Shown here one piece after another: positions 1-8,913 of a DNA stretch of 64,000 bases. Position numbers and translations under genes: made by a program. The notes beneath the pieces are model-generated. The model made no database searches. It had not been told where the DNA came from and worked only from the letters and a program-made list of their open reading frames with translations. This DNA comes from Corallium rubrum (lineage: Eukaryota; Cnidaria; Anthozoa; Scleralcyonacea; Coralliidae): contig CAXIUP010000282.1 of NCBI GenBank assembly GCA_964035015.1, forward strand, positions 65,001-129,000, given 5' to 3'. How positions within the stretch are numbered: the stretch's first letter is position 1; each line of letters starts with the position of its first letter.

Positions 1-612
1 TCTCTTACGCATTTTTCATGCTCTTCCAACTTCCCCCGTGGGTTAGTAATAGACCCCCATTTGGCGGTGGAAGTAATTAGTATCCAAACGGTCCTCTAAC
101 CCTAATCTCATTCGTATTCATTTTATAGCGATGCGTTACGTCATTAGCGTCTACTCCTGACTTTTATCCAATCATCTAACCCTAGCTGTTAGCCTGTTAC
201 TCAACCCCCCTGGTTTCAACTACGTCATAACCGATTTATTATTTACGCTTACGTCATTATTTCTCAGGTTCCTTTAGAACCCTCTAACCCTAACTTTTAT
301 TAAACCCCCTAACCCTAGCTGTTACTCATCTCCCGATATTCACTACGTCACAGCCGATAGCTCTCCGACCAATTCCCGAAGTTCGTCATTTTGAAAATCG
401 CTCGACTTAACCAACTTTCATTTATGCCATTTACTTTACTGATAGTCAACACTAGTGGAAAATGTAAGCGTACAAAGCGTATGTACCGTCATGGATATTA
501 TGTACGATGAATTAAAGAAAAAATAACATTGATATAGATAGAGATACTTTGTCGTACCGACATTAAACGTTTGTGGAAGAACATTTCGATTAACGCAATT
601 GTTAAAAAATTT

Positions 613-1128
613 TCACAAACACTTAGGGCACTCAATTACATGTGTAAAATTAACAGGATTCTGACAACGTTCACAATCAACAGGTTCGTCATTTATAGAA
701 TTTTCTGATTCTATTTCGGTGTAATCCTTATCGTTTTCTGAATCTTCTTCGGAGGAAGTTTCTTCGTTTTCGCTCTCTGATTCTGTTTCTTCTTCTGCCT
801 GCGCCAACATTGTTAGCACTCGAACATTTCCGATAAGGTTTTTGTCAATGTTAATGTCGGCGAATCCTTTTACAAATACATTTAGACCAGCTGGTTTAGG
901 AATTCCTGTGAAGTAAGGTGATACGCAGTGTTTTACCAATTCGGCTATTTTTGTGTTTGGTATAGTTCTTCCTTGATACACAATTTCTCCTTTGGGATTC
1001 CATGTTAAGTTGACATAGGACGCGAGTAAACTATTCAGCAAAGAGGACGCTTTCGCTTCATCGACTCCGTAGTCAAAGTGCGACAGTATTTCTTTAACAC
1101 AAAGATCATCATGTAACCTGTCTCCCAT
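613..1128 (-). CDS. Acidic protein with C-terminal Cys pairs, left arm copy
   Basis: A 171-residue frame with a true ATG at 1128. Residues 1-100 are mixed and look globular; about 110-150 is a Glu/Ser/Asp-rich acidic stretch; the C-terminus has two CxxC pairs (CERC and CPKC) like half of a zinc ribbon. It is nearly identical to the right-arm copy at 3686-4201 in inverted orientation and shares its stop codon. I do not recognise the family by name. It sits with PolB and ATPase fragments of a virus-like element and is probably one of that element's accessory genes. On this arm the bases that would follow the stop are deleted. Confidence 0.5.
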   Translation of the reverse strand: MGDRLHDDLCVKEILSHFDYGVDEAKASSLLNSLLASYVNLTWNPKGEIVYQGRTIPNTKIAELVKHCVSPYFTGIPKPAGLNVFVKGFADINIDKNLIGNVRVLTMLAQAEEETESESENEETSSEEDSENDKDYTEIESENSINDEPVDCERCQNPVNFTHVIECPKCL

Positions 1129-1189
1129 GGTGTTTAGGGTTCGAATGATGGTCTTTACAAAATTATCGTTCTTTTTATATTACTTCTGC

Positions 1190-1496
1190 GAGTCCTTCTA
1201 AAACAGGACCAAGTAATACATCAAGAAATCCTGCACCTTTTTGAACCAGTATCTACTTAATTTTTTCTCATAAAACTACTTTGGGGACTTGCCAAAGTTA
1301 ATATGTCGTCGCTATAAGCCCTAACGTCTTCAAGCAAAGCAGGTGGTAATTGATATTGCATTGACCAAAAGTTCAACATACAATCACAAATGCATCTAAT
1401 TTGCTCGGGGCTTGCAGTCTCCAACAGAGCTCGCTGTTGAATAGGTTCACTTGTACATAAAAGTTCAAGAAACGGTTTGTGCTTTTTTATCAACAT
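1190..1496 (-). pseudogene. Short basic element-borne protein, left arm, with an in-frame stop
   Basis: The frame opens at 1496 and reads to a stop near 1257. The same frame resumes after that stop and continues to about 1190 with a VQKGAGFLDVLLGP-type tail. A short protein of this layout (Pro-Phe-Leu near the N-terminus, Cys pair, Ala-Leu-Leu helix, QKGGFL-like C-terminus) is, from memory, often found beside Polinton/adintovirus-like genes in cnidarian and echinoderm genomes. No function is assigned. The mirror copy is at about 3326-3609. Confidence 0.45.
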
Positions 1497-1645
1497 CTCT
1501 ATTTGACAGTCAGTGTCTAAATGAGGAAAACGCTACCAAAACGCGTATTTTAAGAGGAGGAGGGGAAAGAGGAGGAGGAGGAGAAAGATAAATAAATAAT
1601 AAGACATTCTCTAGAAGTATTTATTCTGTTCATGCTCTTCGACGA

Positions 1646-1985
1646 GTGAACATGTCTTATGTCTGTAGCACTTGTGGAAAAACGTTTTCTACACTTTTCA
1701 ATATGCAACGTTATATAAAAAATTTCCATAAAAACAGTACTTATTCAAGATCAGCACATCTTCTCACTGACGCAACAGTCATGCAGCATCCGTTCACATG
1801 CATTGTTGCAGGGTGTACCCAGAGCGGCAAAACTGTATGGGTGAAGACACTTCTGGAAAACGCCAAAACTACGATTAATCCTCACCGGAATCTCTCCGTG
1901 ATCTATGTTGTTCGGAACATATTTCACCAAGGCAAAGAAACCAGAAACATCAGCCTCAACGCACACTATATCGTACTCTTCAAGT
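1646..1985 (+). pseudogene. P-loop packaging-type ATPase N-terminal fragment, left arm
   Basis: The frame starts with a C2H2-like stretch (CSTCGKTF, then H...H) and runs into a Walker A motif, GCTQSGKT, followed by VKTLLENAKTTI. This is the start of a P-loop NTPase of the kind found in virus-like elements of invertebrates. The frame then breaks and runs into a purine-rich array, so Walker B and the rest are missing. A longer version of the same fragment is at 2784-3173 on the other strand. The assignment as a packaging ATPase is inference from the Walker A context and from neighbouring PolB-like sequence. Confidence 0.5.
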
Positions 1986-1994
1986 CTCCAAGGG

Positions 1995-2157
1995 ATAAGC
2001 AAGGAGGAGAAAGAGGAGGAGGAGGAGGAGAAAGAGGAGGAGGAGGAGGAGGACGAGGAGGAGGATGAGGAAGAGGAGGAGGAGGAGAAAGAGGAAGAGG
2101 AGGAGAATAAAGACGAGGAGGAGGAGTGGAAAGAGGAGGAGGAGGAGGAGGAATAAA
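1995..2157 (+). repeat. GGA/GAA purine-rich simple array
   Basis: A run of GGA, GAA and GAGGA units. It mirrors the pyrimidine-rich array at 2447-2626 across the palindrome centre. Frames of poly-Glu/Gly here and poly-Ser on the other strand are products of the repeat. Confidence 0.9.
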
Positions 2158-2159
2158 GG

Positions 2160-2445
2160 TTTTTGCTGAGCGGTGGCGGCTTTATATCTCGCGAAGCATT
2201 CGTCGTTCTTAAAAAATCGATTGCAATCTTGGCAGTATTTCCACGTGACAAGAGGACAGTCTTGCGTATTACCACAAGTGCCAGAAAGGGTACGACAAGA
2301 TCACCAGTCACCCATGTGGAGACCCCTGCAAACTGTGCAATACGCAGGACTGTCCTCTTGTCGCGTGGAAGATTGCAATCGATTTTTCAAGAGCGACGAA
2401 TGCTTCGCGAGACATAAAGCCGCCACCGGTCAGCAAAAACCTTTA
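2160..2445 (-). pseudogene. Cysteine-rich fragment of a protein-primed-type DNA polymerase B, at the palindrome centre
   Basis: Both arms code the same Cys-rich segment. On the minus strand of the left half, and again on the plus strand of the right half, one reads a DCNRFFKxDECFARxK motif. Ahead of it is a set of spaced Cys residues (KCQKGYD ... CGDPCKLC ... DCP). Zinc-binding segments of this style occur in the B-family polymerases (DNA_pol_B_2) of Polinton/adintovirus/bidnavirus-like elements. No exonuclease or polymerase motif is present, so this is only a short piece. On the right half the frame is broken between the two Cys clusters. Confidence 0.5.
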
Positions 2446-2446
2446 T

Positions 2447-2626
2447 TCCTCCTCCTCCTCCTCCTCCTCCTCCTCTTCCTCTTTTTCCTCCCCCTCCTCC
2501 TCTTTCTCCTCCTCCTCCTCTTCCTCTTTCTCCTCCACCTCCTCTTTCTCCTCCTCCTCCTCTTCCTCTTTCTCCTCCCCCTCCTCCTCTTTCTCCTCCT
2601 CCTCCTCCTCCTCTTTCTCTTCCTTG
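2447..2626 (-). repeat. CCT/TTC pyrimidine-rich simple array
   Basis: Complement of the purine array in the left arm. It separates the PolB-like fragment from the right-arm ATPase fragment. Confidence 0.9.
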
Positions 2627-2783
2627 CTTATCCCTCGGAGACTTGAGGCTGATGTTTCTGGTTTCTTTGCCTTGGTGAAATATGTTCTGAACAATATAGA
2701 TCACGGAGAAATTCCGGTGATGACTTCCCTTAGTAAATAAACTAGCAATACGTTTATCTCTTTCTGACTGATCCATGAGATCG

Positions 2784-3173
2784 TCAACTCGTCTTAGAAG
2801 CATCAAGAAAATTATCAGAGTCTATATCAGAGGGTATGCCTTCATTAAGGTCAATGCCTGGTATTGTCTTGATCGATATCATTTCTAAATATATGGGCTG
2901 CCACTGTCCATAACACCAAATGATACTGTCGGGAGGAGGATTAATCGTAGTTTTGGCGTTTTCCAGAAGTGTCTTCACCCATACTGTTTTGTCGCTCTGA
3001 GTACACCCTGCAACAATGCATGTGAACGGATGCGGCATGACTGTTGCGTCGGTGAGAAGATATGCTGGTCTTGAATAAGTACTGTTTTTATGGAAATTTT
3101 TTATATAACGTTGCATATTGAATAGGGTAGAAAACGTTTTTCCACAAGTGCTAAAGACATAAAACATGTTCAC
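2784..3173 (-). pseudogene. P-loop packaging-type ATPase fragment, right arm
   Basis: A 129-residue frame on the minus strand with the same start as the left-arm copy. It has a degraded Walker A (GCTQSDKT, the Gly before Lys replaced by Asp) and continues into a conserved-looking IIWCYGQWQPIY segment and an acidic stretch. That segment is the part I associate, from memory, with ATPases of virus-like elements in cnidarians. Downstream catalytic motifs are absent. The Gly-to-Asp change in the P-loop marks this copy as decayed. Confidence 0.5.
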
Positions 3174-3325
3174 TCCTTGAAGAGCATGAGCAGAATAAAT
3201 ATTTCTAGAGAATTTCTTATTATTTATTTATCTTTCTCCTCCTCCTCCTCCTCTTTCTCCTCCTCCTCTTAAAATATGTGTTTTGGTAGCGTTTTCCTCA
3301 TTTAGACACTGACTGTCAAATAGAG

Positions 3326-3632
3326 ATGTTGATCGAAAGCACAAACCGTTTCTTGAACTTTTATGTACAAGTGAACCTATTCAACAGCGAGCTCTGTTGG
3401 AGACTGCAAACCCCGAGCAAATTAGATACATGTGTGATTATATGTTGAACTTTTGGTCAATGCAACATCAATTATCACCTGCTTTGCTTGAAGACGTCAG
3501 GCCTTATAGCGACGACATATTAACTTTGGCTAGACCCCGAATTAGTTTTATGAGAAAAAAAAGCAGATACTGGTTCAAAAAGGTGCAGGATTTCTTGATG
3601 TCTTACTAGGACCAAGTAAGGATTCACAGAAG
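3326..3632 (+). pseudogene. Short basic element-borne protein, right arm
   Basis: Mirror of the left-arm copy at 1190-1496. The frame codes a Cys-pair helix segment (YMCDYMLNFW) and a Lys-rich RKKSRYWFKKVQDFL end, but the N-terminal part (around 3326-3396) is interrupted by a stop. Each arm therefore carries different damage in the same gene. Confidence 0.45.
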
Positions 3633-3685
3633 TAATATAAAAAGAACGATATTTTGTAAAGAACATCATTCGAACCCTAAACACC

Positions 3686-4378
3686 ATGGGAGACAGGTTG
3701 CATTATGATTTTCGTATTAAAGAAATACTGTCGCACTTTGACTACAGAGTCGATGAAGCGAAAGCGTCCTCTTTGCTGAATAGTTTACTCGCGTCCTATG
3801 TCAACTTAACATGGAATCCCAAAGGAGAAATTGTGTATCAAGGTAGAACTATACCAAACACAAAAATAGCCGTATTGATAGAACGCTGCGTATCACCTTA
3901 CTTCACAGGAATTCCCAAACCAGCTGGTCTAAACGTATTTGTAAAAGGACTCGCCGACATTAACATTGACAAAAACCTTATCGAAAATGTTCGAGTGCTA
4001 ACAATGTTGACGCAGGCAGAAGAAGAAACAGAATCAGAGAGCGAAAACGAAGAAACTTCCTCCGGAGAAGATTCAGAAAACGATAAGGATTACACCGAAA
4101 TAGAATCAGAAAATTCTATAAATGACGAACCTGTTGATTGCGAACGTTGTCAGAATCCTGTTAATTTTACACATGTAATTGAGTGCCCTAAGTGTTTGTG
4201 AAAAAATTTTAACAATTGCGTTAATCGAAATACGATATGTAATGTTTGTGGTACAGAATTCAAGGTTCATGATCCATGCCTTCGGATTATTAGATGTACT
4301 GTATGCCCGTATATGCTCGTGTTACCGATAGATCACAAAATAATCGAGAGTTTTGGTAAAGATATATTTCTCAATAAA
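3686..4378 (+). CDS. Acidic protein with Cys pairs, right arm; open frame resumes after an in-frame TGA
   Basis: ATG at 3686; 171 residues to TGA at 4199-4201, matching the left-arm copy. After the TGA the same frame stays open for about 58 codons to a TAA near 4387 and holds further Cys pairs (CNVC and CTVC). The two halves would make a two-part zinc-ribbon-like tail. This downstream part is missing from the left arm. Both arms share the TGA, so it is either the true end of the protein or an old nonsense change older than the palindrome. No function is recognised. Confidence 0.45.
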
Positions 4379-5000
4379 ATATTTTAAATTCTGTATTACA
4401 TGTACGCGTGTTGCCAATGACCTCCTCGCCTAGACTTGCCTAATCGCTTTAGTGACCCCTAATGAGTTTTTCTTTTGTCTCCTGCACGTGCACTCAGGAT
4501 AAATATGCAAATATCACTCTTAGAAACCGCAGCTGTTCTTCTACAAACGTTTGATGTCGGTACGACAAAGTATCTCTATCCATATCAATGTTATTTTTCT
4601 TTAATTCATCTCACATAATATCCATGACGGTACATACGCTCTGTACGCCTACATGTCCCACAAGTGTTGACTATCAGTAAGGTAATTAAGGCCATAAATG
4701 AAAGTTGGTTAAGTCGAGCATCTTTTGATGATGACGAACTTCGGGAATTGGTTGGAGAGCTATCGGCTGTGACGTAGTGAATACCGGGGGATGAGTAACA
4801 GCTAGGGTTAGAGGACCGTTTGCATACTAATTACTTCCGCCGCCAGATAGGGGCTATTACTATTCCCGTGCATCCATAACGCGATGGAGTACGCCAAACC
4901 ATGAACCATTTCTTAAATATCTTAAAGATTGTTGATAAATCTGAACAATTAGATGTGTGAATTGGTTAAGTTGCCTATATGTAAATGCTCATACATTTGT

Positions 5001-5218
5001 ATTGTATCGTATCGTATTGTGTTGCGTTGCGTTGCGTTGCGTTGCGTTGCGTTGCGTTGCGTTGCGTTGCGTTGCGTTGCGTTGCGTTGCGTTGCGTTGC
5101 GTTGCGTTGCGTTGCGTTGCGTTGCGTTGTATTGTATTGTATTGTATTGTATTGTATTGTATTGTATTGTATTGTATTGTATTGTATTGTATTGTATTGT
5201 ATTGTATTGTATTGTATT
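5001..5218 (+). repeat. Pentanucleotide array (GTTGC)n then (ATTGT)n
   Basis: About 20 GTTGC units followed by about 18 ATTGT units, with GTATC/GTATT variants at the start. It ends some 60 bases before the acceptor of the first DUF4430 exon. The short spacer (TATTATTTAAAAAAAT and following) is nearly identical to the one behind the array at 13731-14948. Long Leu/Tyr/Cys frames through it are artefacts. Confidence 0.95.
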
Positions 5219-5280
5219 ATTTAAAAAAATAATAAAAATACTAAATTATCGTCATTGTCGTTGTTGTATGACTTTATCAG

Positions 5281-5593
5281 AACATAACTGTCAGTGTCAA
5301 CTTGGTTTTCAACGCCACCGCGACTGAACCCACAGTAAAAGTTACAACACTTGAAGGAACAACGGCTTACGAAATACTGGAGTTGGCCAGTAAACAAAAC
5401 CCTTGCTACAAAACGGAATATAAAAAATATTCTTTTGGACGATCCATTACAAGTATCTGCGGTGTTAAAACCAATGCAAAGGAAGGTTTATATTGGTTTA
5501 TTTACGTTGACGGTTCTCTTGCCAAGTATGGCGTGGATGATCTCAAACCAAAAGATGGATCCCTTCTTACTTTTAAATACCAAAAATATAAAG
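5281..5593 (+). CDS. DUF4430 / transcobalamin C-terminal-like domain exon, copy 1
   Basis: A 313-nt exon preceded by an acceptor (TTTATCAG) and followed by a donor (AAG|GTAGGT). It enters in phase 0 with AsnIleThrVal and leaves in phase 1. The product carries a Val-rich strand, TAYEILELASKQNP, a SITSICGV loop, YWFIYVDG and a final TFKYQ strand. This order matches the beta domain at the C-terminus of gastric intrinsic factor and transcobalamin, which contacts cobalamin; whether this copy binds cobalamin cannot be told. The frame would run on to a stop at 5637 without splicing. The donor consensus, the equal exon length in copy 2 and the divergence after the donor favour splicing, next exon 8812-8846. 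Confidence 0.75.
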
Positions 5594-5769
5594 GTAGGTG
5601 TACTGCCGAAATTGCTCGAATTACCACCCAGCTTTAAATAAGCGCCTACTTTCGAATTAGCTTCCCACCTAAAGACGATTTTTGTTAATAAGTTCCCTCC
5701 CTTCCCAAATTAGCGCCGCTTTCCCCCCTCCCCAAAAAATCCGAAGGAACACATGTACGTATGGTGTGT

Positions 5770-5865
5770 ACTGTTAGGTTAGGCGGGTTAGTACTTGGAT
5801 GGATGAAAGTTTCATGGGATTCACCCCGCTGTCGAGCTTGGAACTCATGAGTATAGAGTTGTACC
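5770..5865 (+). repeat. Possible 5S rRNA-derived SINE fragment
   Basis: Contains GGTTAGTACTTGGATGG, which matches the internal promoter (C box) region of metazoan 5S rRNA. The sequence around it keeps only loose similarity. The 5' half of 5S is not visible, so this is not a functional 5S gene. A SINE3-type remnant is the simplest reading. Confidence 0.4.
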
Positions 5866-6079
5866 TAATATCTTCTGTGCTTCGAGGATTTTTCGCCGGG
5901 TTCTCCGGTTTTCCCCCTCCGTGAAATCAACACCTACATCTTCAATGATGAAAGAAAACGTAAGTTTATTCAAGAATTCTCCATGTAATGTTTATCGTTA
6001 TCAACCTCGGTCTGTATTCGTTTGACAACTTTGGCCTATGTCTCACCATATTAATATTTTGGATTCATATTTGCCATTA

Positions 6080-6760
6080 TTCAGACGCCCAAACTGTTAA
6101 TTATTACTATAGCGCGCGCGCCAACAATAGAACACCTTATAAATTCGCCAGGGAAAAATAGTACTACCTGGCCTAGACTAGGCCTAGATTATTATTTTAA
6201 ACTGGCTTTGCTATATATCAAAATGCAGCTAATTATATTTTTTCCCTGGCGCGACAAAAGCTAGAAGTTAATGTCTTTGGAGAGAAAATACTTTGACTTC
6301 GGTTACATTAAACTAACTTTATTATATATTAAAATAAGTCAAGCCTGCCGTACACGCTACAATTTTAGTCGGCCAATAAAAATTGCTCAATAATGACACC
6401 GCACATGCACGCAACGCGATTTTAGTCAAAAGCCCAAAATTTAGTTGGCCGACTAAAATCCGGTAGCGTGTGCGCCCGGCTTTATTAAGTATTATTTTCC
6501 TACTAGCCCAAGAAAAACTAGAAGTGGCCCAGATCTGGTTCAAGAGTTACTCACTATTAAATTCGGACGCCTAAACTGTCAATTATAGCGCCCGCCAAAT
6601 ATAGAACATATAATTAAATTCGTCGGCACGGTCACTATGGCTTCGGCTGTTATAAACTGACTTTGTTATATTTCAAAATGAAGATAAATTTTCTTGTTAG
6701 CCCTAGAAAAACTAGAAGTGACCCACATCTGGTTCAAGAGTTATTCGTCAAAAAAGTTGG
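6080..6760. repeat. Direct duplicate of a dispersed repeat, interrupted by a 142-bp MITE
   Basis: Two degenerate direct copies share text around AATAGAACA...TAAATTCG and AGAAAAACTAGAAGTG..C (about 6085-6275 with 6500-6550, and 6560-6760). Inside the first, 6341-6482 is an inverted-repeat element with ends AAGCCTGCCGTACACGCTAC and its degenerate complement; both ends lead into a TTTTAGTCGGCC-type subterminal repeat. No coding capacity is seen. Confidence 0.55.
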
Positions 6761-7082
6761 TTAAAGAAAGAAAATAGAATTAACTTTATTTTAAAAATAT
6801 AGCAAAGTCAGTTTAAAATAACCGAAGCCAGAGTATAATATCCCCCCCTCCCCCCCCACCCCCCCCCCACCCACCCCCCACCCCACCCCGAAAAAAAAAA
6901 AAAAAAGACCGAAAGACCTTGCCGGCGAATTTATTAAGGTGTTCTACAATTAGTGACAAAACCTCTTCGGACACATTAAATAATAATTTATTTTATAGAA
7001 AATTACATAAACATAATTCGTTGACCCTCTCCCCCCTTTTCAATGTTGGTCTACAACAAGATCATGTAGTTAGGAAGGCATG

Positions 7083-7267
7083 TGTAATGTATGTTCTAGG
7101 GATTTTTGGTGAAGGAAAATTCGAGTGTAGAATATATACACTTTAAGACCAAACTGGGACCAGTTGCGAAAAATGCGACTACACGGGCCTTCCGGCAGGA
7201 ATTAAACCCACGACCTTGCGATTCTAGTGCAATGCTCTGACCACTGAGCCACGGATCGAGGCCGTTG
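7083..7267 (-). repeat. tRNA-derived SINE, family A, full-length copy
   Basis: On the minus strand the head has an A box (TGGCTCAGTGG) and a B box-like GGTTTAATTCC at tRNA spacing. A shared body follows (CATTTTTCGCAACTGGTCCC and GGTCTTAAAGTGTATATA), ending in CCAAAAATCCCTAGAACAT. It is the same family as 7611-7810. Short frames through it (VAQWSEHC...) are the known artefact of translating this kind of SINE. Confidence 0.75.
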
Positions 7268-7289
7268 CCGAGAGCTTGATCGCGAGTTC

Positions 7290-7600
7290 TGTATATATTA
7301 AGGTGGTAATGCCAGGAGAGAATTGGGTTTATTAGAAGTAATATTGGGCATTTCACTCGATTACATAGCATGTTCTAGGGATTTTTGGTGAAGGAAAATT
7401 GTGGAATATATACACTTTAAGACCAAACCGGGACCAGTTGCGAAAAATGCAACTACACAGGCCTTCCGGCAGGAATTGAACCCACGACCAAAAATCCCTA
7501 GAACATGCTATGTAATCGAGTGAAATGCCCAATATTACTTCTAATAAACCCAATTCTCTCCTGGCATTACCACCTTAATATATACAAAACTTGCGATCAA
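7290..7600. repeat. Inverted repeat around a truncated family-A SINE
   Basis: The blocks at 7280-7370 and 7496-7590 are inverted copies of one another (AAGGTGGTAATGCCAGGAGA and complement). Between them, 7368-7491 is a SINE-A copy on the minus strand that stops just past the B box. The arrangement looks like a fold-back formed by recombination between oppositely oriented copies. Confidence 0.55.
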
Positions 7601-7610
7601 GCTCTTGGCA

Positions 7611-7812
7611 ACGGCCTCCGTGGCTCAGTGGTCAGAGCATTGCACTAGAATCGCAAGGTCGTGGGTTCAACTCCTGCCGGAAGGCCTGTGTAGTTGCATT
7701 TTTCGCAACTGGTCCCGGTTTGGTCTTAAAGTGTATATATTCTACACTCGAGTTTTCCTTCACCAAAAATCCCTAGAACATGCTATGTAATCGAGTGAAA
7801 TGCCCAATATTA
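7611..7812 (+). repeat. tRNA-derived SINE, family A, plus-strand copy
   Basis: Head GGCCTCCGTGGCTCAGTGG with A box, then a B box (GGTTCAACTCC) 40-odd bases on, giving a RNA polymerase III promoter layout. The body and tail are the same as in the minus-strand copies. The tail leads into ATGCTATGTAATCGAGTG, which is also present at 7347-7373 in inverted form. Confidence 0.75.
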
Positions 7813-8811
7813 CTTCATGTGTAATGTAGACAGCGATACATCCAACATTGATATTGTATTGTTGAGACAAACACAATTGGTATTGTTGAGACTATTGGTA
7901 TTGTTGAGACAAACACAATTAGTCTTGGTCCAGAAAGAAAGAATAATAAGCCTCAATCTGGTGTATCGTGCATGTGTACCGATCGGCTGATTATACCTGG
8001 TGATATATCATATATGTGGTGATGAATGTGGAGAAACCTTCACACTGGTGAAGAAATGGGTCATTCCACATGCCAATCCGCAGAGTCATTGAGGAACCAC
8101 CCGTTGGTTCATTAGCCGCTTATAAGTGTATAATTACCATAGCAACTTGTGCAACATCGTTTTCGGTTTCGTAACATCGTTTTAAATCCAGTTCCCCTTC
8201 CATTATCTATGATTGAACACACAATCGGACTCGCTTAAATCCAAAATTTTTACGTGATTTAAAACTTTTTAGCATTTTAACAACTCTTTTATTCATGCTT
8301 TGTTTAGTTTATAGTTGTATAAAATTCTTTTATTCTTTTATGCTGTTTATCTATTCATATTATTTCGTAATTAAGCATGTATTATTCATATTACTTATCA
8401 AATTCATTAAAAATTCATGAAGAAAATCCAAAATGAATGAATATTTAATCAATATCTGTAAATCGCGTACAGATTCGTCCTGATTTACATAAAAGTTTTC
8501 CTCAATTTACTTAGCTAAAATCACTCCAACTTAAAAAATAGTTTGAAAACATGGCTATTTGGATGCGTTCAGTTGAAAAGTACAATAAAACATTCGCAGC
8601 CGATCTGCATGTATCTGATTTACTACGGCTCGTTTGCAGCTCGCCTTGTAAATCAGATACAGATCGCTGCTCATTATCTATTACGGTTCACTTGAAAATA
8701 ATGTCCTGATGACATCGAAACGTCGTGCTTTTTTATCGCTAAATTTTGTTATTAGATGTTTTACGAAGAAGTTGCTCATCGATGTTATTTAATTTTCTTT
8801 GTTTTTTCTAG

Positions 8812-8846
8812 CTCCAGCTGCTACTCAAAGTACAGCGTTTGAAAAG
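8812..8846 (+). CDS. 35-nt Thr/Ser-rich linker exon, copy 1
   Basis: Flanked by a strong acceptor (TTTTTTCTAG) and a donor (AAAAG|GTAATG). It enters in phase 1 and leaves in phase 0. Joined to the G left over from the preceding DUF4430 exon it reads A-PAATQSTAFEK, and the next DUF4430 exon begins in phase 0. The copy at 20085-20119 has the same length, borders and phase. It probably codes a flexible, possibly O-glycosylated, spacer between domains. Confidence 0.65.
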
Positions 8847-8913
8847 GTAATGATAACAATGATGATGATGATGATGATAATAATACGATAATAATTATCT
8901 CGATCGCGATATG

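Larger units (their letters stand above)
37..4871. mobile_element. 4.8-kb imperfect palindrome made of Polinton/adintovirus-like element fragments
   Basis: The two halves are inverted copies of each other about a centre near 2305. Outer ends match (text before an ATTAGTATCCAAACGGTCCT-type motif on the left and its complement near 4820), and the order of pieces mirrors: terminal region, acidic Cys-pair ORF, short QKG-type ORF, P-loop ATPase fragment, GA/CT-rich array, PolB zinc-motif fragment at the centre. The arms differ by about 310 bases present only on the right (roughly 4231-4535) and about 220 bases present only on the left (roughly 95-310). The gene set resembles Polinton/adintovirus-like elements of invertebrate genomes; this is family knowledge plus inference, as no capsid, protease or integrase gene is visible. 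It lies upstream of the first visible DUF4430 exon, probably in its intron. All genes are fragments, so the element is defective. Confidence 0.75.

Noticed and set aside
100-310. Telomeric repeat array
   Set aside because: TAACCCTAA words are scattered singly, not in tandem.
1751-2806. Poly-Ser and poly-Glu frames of 83-186 codons
   Set aside because: GA/CT-rich simple arrays inside the palindrome.
7611-7690. Functional tRNA gene
   Set aside because: The promoter boxes are fine but no complete cloverleaf with acceptor-stem pairing is apparent, and identical bodies follow in all copies, as in a SINE.
7140-7790. Frames beginning with VAQWSEHC
   Set aside because: Known translation artefact of tRNA-derived SINEs; A and B boxes explain the sequence.
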